A stretch of 64,000 nt of DNA. Origin: CAVQEK01 sp963711495 (lineage in GTDB: Bacteria; Bacteroidota; Bacteroidia; Cytophagales; Cyclobacteriaceae). Location: assembly GCA_963711495.1 (NCBI GenBank), contig CAVQEK010000001.1:1-64000 (forward strand), written 5' to 3'. The notes below the pieces were generated by a model. It did not search any database, was not told where the DNA came from, and saw only the letters and a program-made list of their open reading frames with translations. Shown here in pieces: positions 36,407 to 45,664 of this stretch. Every line of letters begins with the position of its first letter. The stretch's first letter is position 1. A program made the position numbers and the translations under genes.

Positions 36407-38524
36407 TTAGATTGGAAAGTTATCCGGGAGTAATAGCCCCGGGAGAAATCCTATAAGCAGATAAATTATGGCTGGACGGGAAATTTTTAGTTTTTTCAAT
36501 TTTGATCGAAGTGTATTGGGATGCATTTCCAACTTTTCTGCCGCCCCGTTATCGCCGTTGATCTTCCATTTGCACTCCCTCAGGATCTTTTCAATGTATT
36601 CCTTTTCTACGTTTGATAGGGATGTACTTTGATTGATTTCAGGTGCTTCACGATCACTAACAAACCAATCAAGCTCCAGTTTCAGGGTATCTCCATTGCT
36701 TGCCAGTACAGATCTTTCGAGTACGTTTTTTAGTTCGCGAACATTGCCCGGCCAGGTGTGTTCCATGAGACGATGCATGTTTGCTTTTGAAATTTGAAGC
36801 AAATTTTTCCCATATTTTTTGGACATGATACTAACGAAATATCTGATAAGGTCTGGCAGGTCTTCATTTCGTTGCCGGAGGGGTGGTATGGTGACCGGAA
36901 ACACATTCAACCGGTAAAACAAGTCGTCCCTGAAATGGCCATGCCGGATTTCCGTTTTCAGGTTTTTGTTCGTAGCAGCTATGATCCTGACATCTACTTG
37001 AATGGTTATTTGGCCGCCTACCCGTTCAAATTGACCATTTTGTAATACACGCAACAACTTAGGTTGCATCTCCAGGGGCAGTTCGCCGATTTCATCCAAA
37101 AAAATCGTACCGCCATCAGCCAGCTCGAATCTGCCTTTCCTGGCCGCGATAGCCGAGGTAAAGGCCCCCTTTTCATGTCCGAATAATTCATCCTCAATCA
37201 GTTCTTTTGGCAGGGCTCCGCAATTCACTTTAATGAAAGGCTTATCGTTACGGGAGCTGTTACTGTGTATCAGGTCGGCTACCATTTCTTTTCCCACTCC
37301 CGTTTCACCCTCTATTAAGATAGGGACGAGTGTGGAAGCAACGGTACCGACTTTGCGGAGCACATACTGGATTTCCGGGCTCTTACCTATGAACCCGCTC
37401 ATCGCCAGGTCATCAACATTCGCTATTTCCAGGTGTTCTTTTTCGATTTCCAGCTTTAACCTTTCCAGCATTTTATTTTTTTCTTCTTCTTCGGTCATAT
37501 TTTGTCCGATGCACACCACGGTTTTCGATAGGGTATTGTCAGAATCAACTACATAATTAACCCAATTGACTATAAGTTTTTGATGGTCTTTCGTAAGGAT
37601 AAAATTTTTGTGGTACGGATTTTCCTGCTTTCCTTCCAAAGTAGCATTAAATACATTTCTGATCCACTTTTGTTCCTCTTCGGGTATGCAATGTTCCAAC
37701 CAGTTCTTTCCCTTGAGATCATCCAGATCAACATATCCCAGTAGATTTAATCCATATTCATTGATAAAGCGCACGTTTCCTGTATAGTCAAGCTCCAACA
37801 CTAGAAGTGGCGCTTTTCGCATAAATTCGTTCCAATGCGTATTTCTGGTCAACAGCAATTTTTCCAGTTTTAATTTGTCATAGGTCTTCTCAAATAATCG
37901 GATTCCCATGATCAACATAAAGGCTACCGAATTAAAGTGAAAAGGGAAATAAAACTTCAACTCGCCAGTAATGGGGATATAAGAACCAAAAAATTGATGG
38001 GAAATGTTTATTATGAATAAAATGGTATATACGGCCATCGAGCCCAGAAGATAATAGGCATCTTTTTTCTTGCCATGTTTCAATTGCCAAAACCCGGAGA
38101 ATATCCCAAAAACATTAATTATTAAAAATGTAGCCTGTGCGATCCAAAACCAATGGGGGACTTTGGAGTCTATCTTTGTCTGGATCATCATTATGTAACA
38201 AACCAAAGTCAATATCAAAAAAAAGCGGAAAAACCATAGCTTTCTATACCCAGAGTAGTGTATGATAAATAATGGCGTTAAACCATAGTATAAAAATACA
38301 AAGATACGTTTTATTTCAATTTGAAGAGGATAGGGTGCTTTGTCATAAACAATAAAACCCGTTGGTGGCATGAGAATAAAAATAGCGAGCAACAGACACA
38401 TTATGCCGAAAATAAAGTATTCCTTTTCTTTATCCTGCAAAAGGCCAAAAGTCAGGATGGATATACCTGTCGCCAACGCAATGCCTGCCATTATCAGGCT
38501 GATAATAAAGTAAGTGTTTTGCAT
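36407..38524 (-). CDS. Membrane-anchored PAS / sigma-54-interacting activator
   Basis: 705 residues. Residues 1-~210 have about seven hydrophobic segments and ~225-345 a PAS-like sensor (LVLELDYTGNVRFINEYGLN). The AAA+ core has Walker A GETGVGKE (406-413), a GAFTGA-equivalent loop reading GAFTSA (453-458), Walker B IFLDE (474-478) and FRDDLFYRLNVFP (531-543) with the arginine-finger region. A Fis-type helix-turn-helix ends near residue 684 (LRSKLKKLKISRP). A 20-residue hydrophobic tail (AIIYLLIGFLPGLLL) follows, which is unusual. The family remodels sigma-54 RNA polymerase. A membrane sensor joined directly to the AAA+ part means no separate kinase is needed. Its targets are unknown. Confidence 0.85.
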   Translation of the reverse strand: MQNTYFIISLIMAGIALATGISILTFGLLQDKEKEYFIFGIMCLLLAIFILMPPTGFIVYDKAPYPLQIEIKRIFVFLYYGLTPLFIIHYSGYRKLWFFRFFLILTLVCYIMMIQTKIDSKVPHWFWIAQATFLIINVFGIFSGFWQLKHGKKKDAYYLLGSMAVYTILFIINISHQFFGSYIPITGELKFYFPFHFNSVAFMLIMGIRLFEKTYDKLKLEKLLLTRNTHWNEFMRKAPLLVLELDYTGNVRFINEYGLNLLGYVDLDDLKGKNWLEHCIPEEEQKWIRNVFNATLEGKQENPYHKNFILTKDHQKLIVNWVNYVVDSDNTLSKTVVCIGQNMTEEEEKNKMLERLKLEIEKEHLEIANVDDLAMSGFIGKSPEIQYVLRKVGTVASTLVPILIEGETGVGKEMVADLIHSNSSRNDKPFIKVNCGALPKELIEDELFGHEKGAFTSAIAARKGRFELADGGTIFLDEIGELPLEMQPKLLRVLQNGQFERVGGQITIQVDVRIIAATNKNLKTEIRHGHFRDDLFYRLNVFPVTIPPLRQRNEDLPDLIRYFVSIMSKKYGKNLLQISKANMHRLMEHTWPGNVRELKNVLERSVLASNGDTLKLELDWFVSDREAPEINQSTSLSNVEKEYIEKILRECKWKINGDNGAAEKLEMHPNTLRSKLKKLKISRPAIIYLLIGFLPGLLLPDNFPI

Positions 38525-38857
38525 GGTGGTTGATGGTAGAGTTTAGTCACTCACTGATTTTATCAATCAGCTATTAAGTGTTGTAACAATCTTAATGTGG
38601 AAATATAAATCTATTTTGTTTAATCGCCACTAATTTTTATCATTTTAATATACGATTTAATGAGTATACTTACCTGGATTGATAATATAGATTTGTAACA
38701 GAAAGATTAGTAAGGCTTGACAAATTGAATGTGGGATAAAAAATTTTCCATGCATTGTGTTATACTATCTGATAAAAGACATGAAATTTTGGTTTTTGTT
38801 ATTTGAAGCGATTTAACCCTCTCTTTGTTTTAATTAAAATCGGGTTAATAGAATGTA
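38525..38857. other. Gap with no supported gene
   Basis: About 330 bases of AT-rich leader for the sigma-54 activator and trailer of the RND operon. A long-loop inverted repeat (TTAACCC / GGGTTAA near 38814-38849) lies just past the outer-membrane factor gene. The loop is too long to call it a terminator. Confidence 0.35.
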
Positions 38858-40234
38858 TTACCATCCACCGCCCAGGGCTTTGTACAAACGAACTACCCCG
38901 ATAAGTTGATTCTGCAAGGCCAGGGATTGCTGGAATTGTGAATCAAACAACTCACGTTCCGCATCAAGCACCTGAAGGAACGAGGTATAGCCGTTGTTAT
39001 ACAATGACTTTGATAGTAGCAACGCTTTTTGATTGGCGGTGACTTGGGTATTTCGCGCCTGGTATTCATTGCGGAAAGTCCTTATTTCTGCCAGGGAATT
39101 TTCTACCTCCGCAAACGAAGAAAGCACGGTTTGCTCATAATAATACCCATATTCTTTGGCGACAGCGCGTTCTATCTCCACCCTTCGCTTATTCTGGCCA
39201 AAATGAAATAATGGACCGGTAAGCTGTCCGGTCACACTTCCGAGAAAAGCACCCGGTTCAAAAAGCGTCGAGATATCGGGACTCGCTACGCCGAGCAAGC
39301 CCGTAAGGCTAAGGGAAGGAAAACGCATGGCCACGGCAACGCCTATTTTTTCGGTTTGAGCAATTAGTTTTTCTTCGGCAAATCTTATGTCCGGCCGTCT
39401 TTGCAGTAATTGTGAAGGTAAACCGCTGGGAATGTCGACCGGTAGTTGTTGCTGTTCATTTGACAAACCTCTTGCAACTGGCGTATAGGGTTGTCTGAGA
39501 AGGATATCAATGGCGTTTTCAACAGCAATTATTTCCCTTTCCAGCGAATATAACTCGGCTTCTGATGCCGCAGCGATCTGCTCCGCCTGGAGAGCGTCGA
39601 GTTCTGCAACCTCTCCTTTTTCAAATCGCAATACAATGATCCGGTGATATTCTTTACGCGATTCATAGGTCTGCTTTGTTATCTCTAATCGCTCATCGAG
39701 CCCTCGAAGCTGGAAATATAACTCGGCAACCTGAGCGACCAAACTGATGTACACTGAATTTTTGTCTTCTTCCGAAGCCAGTAATTCAGCGTAAGCGGCA
39801 CGATTTGCATGACGGAGCTTACCCCAGAGATCTATCTCCCAGGACACATTACCCAACAGGGCAAACGAGTTATTTGAAAAAGCAACACCTGCTTCAGAAG
39901 CATTTTCCCTGAAATCCGAGGCGCGCGCGTTCGCCTGATATCCAATGGAAGGTCCCAGATTTGCCTTATTGTAACCCAGTACAGCGCTGGCTTCCTCAAC
40001 TCGGGCTGCGGCAGCCTGCAAATCGTAATTGGAATCAAGCGCTACCTTTATCAAAGATTGTAAAACTGTATCCTGGTATACTTCCCACCATTTCAAATTG
40101 GTTATCGAATCGGTATGCTCAATGGGCTGTGTGTAATTTTCGGGATTTTTGGTTACAGGTCTGGTATATCGCGGTCCTACTACGCAGTGGGATGTCAGTA
40201 TCAAAATTGTTCCAAATAGAATAAATTTATTCAT
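38858..40234 (-). CDS. RND efflux outer-membrane factor (NodT/OprM type)
   Basis: About 458 residues from the ATG at 40234, which gives a lipoprotein leader (MNKFILFGTILILTSHC); a longer frame to 40294 overlaps the RND gene. The mature protein has the two repeated helical hairpins of outer-membrane factors: WWEVYQDTVLQSLIKVALDS and AAAARVEEASAVLGYNKANL, then RRPDIRFAEEKLIAQTEKIG and the final LYNNGYTSFLQVLDAERELF. It forms a trimeric exit duct with the adapter and pump encoded upstream. Typical length. Confidence 0.9.
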   Translation of the reverse strand: MNKFILFGTILILTSHCVVGPRYTRPVTKNPENYTQPIEHTDSITNLKWWEVYQDTVLQSLIKVALDSNYDLQAAAARVEEASAVLGYNKANLGPSIGYQANARASDFRENASEAGVAFSNNSFALLGNVSWEIDLWGKLRHANRAAYAELLASEEDKNSVYISLVAQVAELYFQLRGLDERLEITKQTYESRKEYHRIIVLRFEKGEVAELDALQAEQIAAASEAELYSLEREIIAVENAIDILLRQPYTPVARGLSNEQQQLPVDIPSGLPSQLLQRRPDIRFAEEKLIAQTEKIGVAVAMRFPSLSLTGLLGVASPDISTLFEPGAFLGSVTGQLTGPLFHFGQNKRRVEIERAVAKEYGYYYEQTVLSSFAEVENSLAEIRTFRNEYQARNTQVTANQKALLLSKSLYNNGYTSFLQVLDAERELFDSQFQQSLALQNQLIGVVRLYKALGGGW

Positions 40235-40247
40235 ATCAACTTGTGGA

Positions 40248-43200
40248 TTAAGAAGTTGTTTTGGTTGAGTCAGCTTTCTTCCTTTTCGCCCCAATGCTTT
40301 CTATAAACACAAAAAGGGCTGGGACAATGATTACCCCAATGATGGTGGCTATTAAGGTACCGCTAAAAACGGCCATCCCCATTACTTTACGCGCTTCGGC
40401 ACCAGCACCAGCTGCTGTCAATAACGGCACAACGCCCAGCATAAAAGCAAAGGAAGTCATCAATATAGGCCGCAGGCGAAGTTTGGCCGCCTCCAGCGCT
40501 GCATCAAAAAGCGGTTTGCCCTGTTCTTCGTGCGTCATTTTTGCAAATTCCACGATGAGAATTGCATTTTTGGCAGTCAGGCCAATCAGCATAACCAGGC
40601 CGATCTGGGCAAAAACATTATTTACATAACTTGTGCTCCACAATCCTCCCAGCCACAGTCCGAGGAAAGCGCCAAAAACTGCTGCAGGTACTCCCAGCAA
40701 AACACTGAATGGCAGCTTCCAGCTTTCATATTGAGCAGCAAGGATAAGGAATACGAAAACCAGCGCCATAAGGAACATGGTGCCTCCCGTTCCCTCAGCC
40801 GCTTTTTCCTGGTAAGACATATTGCTCCATGCGATGCCAAGTTGTTTTGGCATGGTTGCGGCAACTTCCTCCAAAGCCTTCAATGCAGAAGCGGAACTCA
40901 CGCCTTCTGCCGGAGTCCCGGAAATCTCTGCCGACCGGTACATATTGAAGCGGTTGGTGTAGGCGGGCCCGGTAATATCTTCTATTTGCAGTAGCGTTGC
41001 CAAAGGAACAATCGCACCGGTTTTACTTCTGACATAATATTTATGGATATCATCCGTATTGAGCCTGTCTTCACCTTCTGCCTGTACATATACTTTGTAC
41101 TGTCTTCCAAACCGGTTGAAATCGTTCACGTAAGCGCTGCCAAGGTAGGTCGAGATGGTGCTGGTGATCTCAGACAAGTCGATTTGCATTTTTTCTGCTT
41201 TGTCGTAATCGATGATAATTTTTTTCTGAGGTACATTGGAGCGGTATAATGTGAAGATGCTACCAATCTCAGGTCTCTTTTTCGCTTCTGCAATGAAGTT
41301 CCGGGCCTGCTCGTCCAGAAACTGAGGTGAGTTTCCCGATCGGTCCTGCAGTTGCAGGGTAAAACCGGCAGAAGTTCCCAAACCCTCAATGGGAGGCGGA
41401 CCGAATGCGATGGCAGTAGCTTCTGATACCTCCCTTCTAAAGGCGACGTTGGTTTCATATATGAGCTGTTTAGCTGTTTTTTTGCGTTCATCCCATGGTT
41501 TCAAAGAAACAAAAACAAAAGCATTGTTGGTGGAATAAGATTGAGTAAGCAAGCTATAACCCAACACCATAGTAGAATATTGAATCTCTTCAATATTACC
41601 CAGAAGGGCTTCTACTTTTTTGGCTACTTCATCAGTTCTTTCAAGTGAAGAAGCGTCCGGCAACTGAACATTGATGAGGTAGTATCCTTCGTCTTCTTCG
41701 GGCACAAAGCCTCCGGGAATTCCCTTACCCAATAGCCCTGTCACTACCACGATAATCACGATGATCAAAACAGACCGTATAGATTTTTTGGCCACCACCC
41801 CGGCGACCCCGGTATAACCCAAAGTAAAACGATCGAATATCCGGTTAAACCAATTAAAAAACCTTTGAAGCAGCCCCTTTGATTCTTTTTTTGGTTTCAA
41901 CAGCAAGGCGCTAAGGGCCGGGCTGAGCGTTAATGCATTAAATGCGGAGAAAAGTACGGAGATCGCAATGGTGATAGCAAATTGCTGGTACAATCGTCCG
42001 GTAATGCCCCCGGCAAAAGCCACGGGAACGAACACGGCAGCAAGGATGAGCGCTATGGCAATTACGGGTCCGCCGACCTCTTTCATGGCTTTTTGAGTAG
42101 CTTCTTTTGGATTCATGCCATGTTCTATATTGTGCATCACTGCCTCTACCACCACAATGGCGTCGTCCACTACCAATCCGATAGCCAATACCAGGCCCAG
42201 CAGGGACAAAACATTTACAGAAAATCCCAACAATGGGAATATGATGAATGTACCAATCAGGGAAACGGGTACAGTAAGTAAGGGGATCAATGTTGCCCGC
42301 CAATCCTGCAGGAATAGAAAAACGACCAGGATTACCAGGAATACTGCTTCGAAAAGTGTATGAACGATCTCTTTTATACCTACATCAATGGCTCGGGTAG
42401 TGTTAAGGGAAATGTCATATACCAGGTCATCCGGAAAATAGTTGACCAGCTCTTTCATGGTGTTTTGAATCTCTGCCGCAACATCAAGGGCATTTGATCC
42501 GGGCATTTGATAAACTACTATGGTGGAGGCAGCTTTGGTGTTCAGGCGGCTTGACGAATTGTAATTGTCAAATCCCAACTCGAGCCTTGCAATGTCTTTC
42601 AGCCGGATAATTGATCCCTTTTCATCGGACTTTATTATGATGTTCCCAAATTCCTCCTCTGTCACCAGTCGCTCCTGCAGGGTTACCGTGTAGGTATATT
42701 CTACTCCTTCCGGTGACGGTGGAGCGCCAAATTTACCACCCGGTGATATGGCATTTTGTTTTTTCACAGCATTTACCACATCATTTACCGTAAGATTGAG
42801 CTTGGTGAGCTGCTCCGGGTTGAGCCATATACGCATAGAATAATCCGACCCGCCAAACAGGATCACATCGCCAACCCCTTTGAGTCTTTTGAGCTGGTCA
42901 ACAATGTTGATATTGGCATAGTTGTTCAGGAATAAAGCATCATAGGTGCTTTTGGGTGATGACAGGGAAACGAGCATCAGGGGAAATACGAGTGATTTTT
43001 TGGTTGTTACACCGAAGGCCTTCACTTCATTGGGCATTTTTGCGTTGGCCTGCGAAACCCTGTTTTGGGTAAGCATGTTGGCATTGTCGAGATTGGTGCC
43101 AACCTCAAACGACACCTGAAGTGTCAATGACCCGTCTGCTGCGTTGATCGATTTCATGTACAGCATTTCTTCAACCCCATTTACCTGCTGCTCGATCGGA

Positions 43201-43388
43201 GTGGCTACCGCCTGTTCAACATTTACTGCATTGGCGCCATTGAAGGTGGTAGTCACCTGGATCATCGGTGGGGTAATATCCGGGTATTTTGAAACAGGGA
43301 TACCCTGCAGGGTGATCAATCCGATGATAATCATCAGAATAGAGATTACCATTGCAACAATTGGCCGTCTGATAAAAAATTCACTCAT
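40248..43388 (-). CDS. RND efflux pump, AcrB/MexB type (HAE-1)
   Basis: 1046 residues, typical of HAE-1 pumps. The N-terminus (FFIRRPIVAMVISILMIIIG) opens the first membrane segment. The proton-relay pair is in GLVVDDAIVVVEAV, with a Lys in GLTAKNAILIVEFAKM. Two large periplasmic loops contain NGVEEMLYMKS, PGSNALDVAAEIQ and PGGFVPEEDEGYY. It works with the adapter upstream and outer-membrane factor downstream to expel drugs or toxic organics by proton exchange. Gaps between the three genes are about 12-14 bases. No local repressor gene is seen. Confidence 0.95.
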   Translation of the reverse strand: MSEFFIRRPIVAMVISILMIIIGLITLQGIPVSKYPDITPPMIQVTTTFNGANAVNVEQAVATPIEQQVNGVEEMLYMKSINAADGSLTLQVSFEVGTNLDNANMLTQNRVSQANAKMPNEVKAFGVTTKKSLVFPLMLVSLSSPKSTYDALFLNNYANINIVDQLKRLKGVGDVILFGGSDYSMRIWLNPEQLTKLNLTVNDVVNAVKKQNAISPGGKFGAPPSPEGVEYTYTVTLQERLVTEEEFGNIIIKSDEKGSIIRLKDIARLELGFDNYNSSSRLNTKAASTIVVYQMPGSNALDVAAEIQNTMKELVNYFPDDLVYDISLNTTRAIDVGIKEIVHTLFEAVFLVILVVFLFLQDWRATLIPLLTVPVSLIGTFIIFPLLGFSVNVLSLLGLVLAIGLVVDDAIVVVEAVMHNIEHGMNPKEATQKAMKEVGGPVIAIALILAAVFVPVAFAGGITGRLYQQFAITIAISVLFSAFNALTLSPALSALLLKPKKESKGLLQRFFNWFNRIFDRFTLGYTGVAGVVAKKSIRSVLIIVIIVVVTGLLGKGIPGGFVPEEDEGYYLINVQLPDASSLERTDEVAKKVEALLGNIEEIQYSTMVLGYSLLTQSYSTNNAFVFVSLKPWDERKKTAKQLIYETNVAFRREVSEATAIAFGPPPIEGLGTSAGFTLQLQDRSGNSPQFLDEQARNFIAEAKKRPEIGSIFTLYRSNVPQKKIIIDYDKAEKMQIDLSEITSTISTYLGSAYVNDFNRFGRQYKVYVQAEGEDRLNTDDIHKYYVRSKTGAIVPLATLLQIEDITGPAYTNRFNMYRSAEISGTPAEGVSSASALKALEEVAATMPKQLGIAWSNMSYQEKAAEGTGGTMFLMALVFVFLILAAQYESWKLPFSVLLGVPAAVFGAFLGLWLGGLWSTSYVNNVFAQIGLVMLIGLTAKNAILIVEFAKMTHEEQGKPLFDAALEAAKLRLRPILMTSFAFMLGVVPLLTAAGAGAEARKVMGMAVFSGTLIATIIGVIIVPALFVFIESIGAKRKKADSTKTTS

Positions 43389-43400
43389 GGGTCAGGGTCT

Positions 43401-44567
43401 TTAATTGTTTATCATTTTTTGTTCATTGGTTTTATCCTCAGGCCACTTCATTTCGATCTCCTCTATTTTTGAATTTGGAGAAAGGCTTTGGTTTCCGACG
43501 ATAGCCACTTTATCACCTGCCTTCAATCCGCTTTGAATAACCCAGGCATCTTCTGCTTTGGGGCCAAGTTTCACAGAAATTGCCTTAATGGTGCTTGAAT
43601 CGGTAACAACATAAACCTGGGACAGATTCTGCAGTTGCAATACGGCTCTTTGAGGTATCAGCACAGCGTTTGCAATTCGATTCATCAAAACCCTTGTTTT
43701 CACGAAAAGTCCTGAGCGCAAAAGACTTTCAGGATTTGGGAAAACAGCTTCGATAGTAATTGTGCCTGTTTGTGGATCTATTTCCCTGTTGGCAAAATTT
43801 ACGCGCCCTAAATGTTGGTAGACTGTGTTGTCCGGAAGGATAAGCTGCAAATTCCTTTTTGCCGAATTCAATTGCGCGGAGTCAAGGCGGGCAATTCGCA
43901 AATACTCACGTTCACTTATCTGAAAACGGACCCTCACACCTTCGATGTTGGAAATTGTGGTAAGGACCGAGGTGCTTCCGTACCTACTCACGTAATCACC
44001 AACCCGAAAATTGGAGATGCCCACGATGCCATCAAACGGAGCGTAAACATGGGTGTAGCCAAGTTCTATTTTCGCATTTTCCAAAGAGGCTTCTGCCGCT
44101 TTCACTTCTGCTTGCGCGGCTTCAAACGCAGCGGTGGCATTATCGAGGTCTTTTTGACTTAGGGCATTCAATTCTGTGAGAGGCTTTACCCTGCTGAGTT
44201 CATTTTGTGATCTGATTAATTCCGTTTTCGCCCTTGCAAGCTCACTGGCCTGACGGTCAACGCGGGTTTTGTATTCAAGGTCATCAATGCTATAAAGCAA
44301 TGTGCCCTTCTTTACCCTGGAGCCTTCCTTGAAATGAACAGCATTAATCCATCCGTCCACTCTTGCACGGATGTCAACGTCTGATTCGCCAAATACCTGC
44401 GATACAAATTCTTCATATATTGGAACATCGCTTTGTACTGCCTTTATGACATTTACTTTTACTGGAGGGGCTTGTTGTTGGGTTTCCTTACCGCAACCTG
44501 TTAGTACCATTAATACCGGCAGGATCAGGTATTGGAATTGATTGGTATGAATGAAAAGGATCTTCAT
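43401..44567 (-). CDS. RND efflux adapter (AcrA type), lipoprotein
   Basis: 388 residues with a lipoprotein leader (lipobox LTGC). Lipoyl-like halves (VDIRARVDGWINAVHFKEGS and ELGYTHVYAPFDGIVGI) flank a helical hairpin (ASELARAKTELIRSQNELSR, LSQKDLDNATAAFEAAQAEV). Beta-barrel and proximal domains follow, with PQRAVLQLQNLSQVYVV near the end. This is the standard membrane-fusion layout. It is first in the three-gene pump operon. The last residues (WPEDKTNEQKMINN) are variable. Confidence 0.9.
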   Translation of the reverse strand: MKILFIHTNQFQYLILPVLMVLTGCGKETQQQAPPVKVNVIKAVQSDVPIYEEFVSQVFGESDVDIRARVDGWINAVHFKEGSRVKKGTLLYSIDDLEYKTRVDRQASELARAKTELIRSQNELSRVKPLTELNALSQKDLDNATAAFEAAQAEVKAAEASLENAKIELGYTHVYAPFDGIVGISNFRVGDYVSRYGSTSVLTTISNIEGVRVRFQISEREYLRIARLDSAQLNSAKRNLQLILPDNTVYQHLGRVNFANREIDPQTGTITIEAVFPNPESLLRSGLFVKTRVLMNRIANAVLIPQRAVLQLQNLSQVYVVTDSSTIKAISVKLGPKAEDAWVIQSGLKAGDKVAIVGNQSLSPNSKIEEIEMKWPEDKTNEQKMINN

Positions 44568-44772
44568 ATTTTGCTTATTTGATAGTTAGTTTTAAGGGTT
44601 TTGGCTGATATGGGAAAAAAATCAAATTATAACTGATGTAAAATTTTTGTTTGCGTTGATCATGAGATTTATGGATGGAAGATAACATATATCTATGAAA
44701 TTAATGATACGGTAGTTGATTTGTATGACATCGATATTCGGCTATTTTATGTTCATAAAAATATTGTTCGTT

Positions 44773-45606
44773 CTAATATCTATCTTGTACTTGGTGACCA
44801 ACATTAATATTCTCACGTATCCCCTTAGTACGTTTTTTCCTTTGGGGTAATTCAGGCTTTATGAATGGCGTTTTTTCATACGGTATTACGCTGAGGAGAT
44901 GGGCAATGCAATTGAGCCTGGCTTTACGCTTATTATCAGCTTCCACTATGTGCCATGGAGCGTTTTCAGTATGGGTAGCCGTAAGCATTTTTCCGTAAAC
45001 TTCGGTATATTCCCACCAACGCCGGTAAGATTCCAGGTCCATCGGACTAAGTTTCCAGTGCCTGGCGGGGTCGTGAATTCGCTTGAGAAATCTTCTTTCC
45101 TGTTCCTTGATTCCCACGTTGAAGAAATATTTGATCAGGATAATTCCATTGTTTGTAATATAGGATTCAAACCTGGGGCACTCCAATAAAAAAGTTTCAT
45201 ACTGCTGTGGCGTGCAAAAACCCATAACATGTTCCACGCCAAGCCGATTGTACCAACTCCTGTCAAAGATGACCATTTCACCTGCTGCTGGAAAATGAGC
45301 AAGGTAACGCTGGATATAGAGTTGGTTTTTCTCCCTGTCGTTGGGTGCGGGCAAAGCTGTCACCCTAAATACTCTGGGGCTGACTCGTTCTGAAATACGT
45401 TTGATCACCCCTCCTTTTCCCGCAGCATCCCTTCCTTCAAAAACCACGATTACCTTCAATCCCGTAAATTTGATCCAGTCCTGTAACCGCACTAATTCTT
45501 CCTGGAGCCGGGCAATCTCTTTTTCATATTCAGATCGTGAAATTTTACCCTGTTCATTTTCAGATTTCACATCCGCATTATCTTTCTTTTTTTTCTTTTT
45601 GCTCAT
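44773..45606 (-). CDS. ppk2: Polyphosphate kinase 2
   Basis: About 277 residues from the ATG at 45606, followed by a Lys-rich stretch. A longer frame to 45705 would overlap the ZIP-like gene. PPK2 landmarks: Walker A GRDAAGKGG, the lid sequence RYLAHFPAAGEMVIFDRSWYNRLGVE with Walker B, FERRFLKRIHDPARHWKLSP-like and WRRWWEY-like (YRRWWEYTEVYGKML). Reaction: phosphate transfer between polyphosphate and (d)NDP/NMP. The class cannot be settled by eye. It is close to and on the same strand as the ZIP-like protein gene. Confidence 0.9.
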   Translation of the reverse strand: MSKKKKKKDNADVKSENEQGKISRSEYEKEIARLQEELVRLQDWIKFTGLKVIVVFEGRDAAGKGGVIKRISERVSPRVFRVTALPAPNDREKNQLYIQRYLAHFPAAGEMVIFDRSWYNRLGVEHVMGFCTPQQYETFLLECPRFESYITNNGIILIKYFFNVGIKEQERRFLKRIHDPARHWKLSPMDLESYRRWWEYTEVYGKMLTATHTENAPWHIVEADNKRKARLNCIAHLLSVIPYEKTPFIKPELPQRKKRTKGIRENINVGHQVQDRY

Positions 45607-45664
45607 AATTTCCAACTTTATGTCCTCAATAAATGCTCCTTGTGATATTTTCCGATATCTTGGT

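Noticed and set aside
38814..38849. Inverted repeat TTAACCC/GGGTTAA as a terminator for the RND operon
   Set aside because: Loop of about 22 bases and no T run on the right side.
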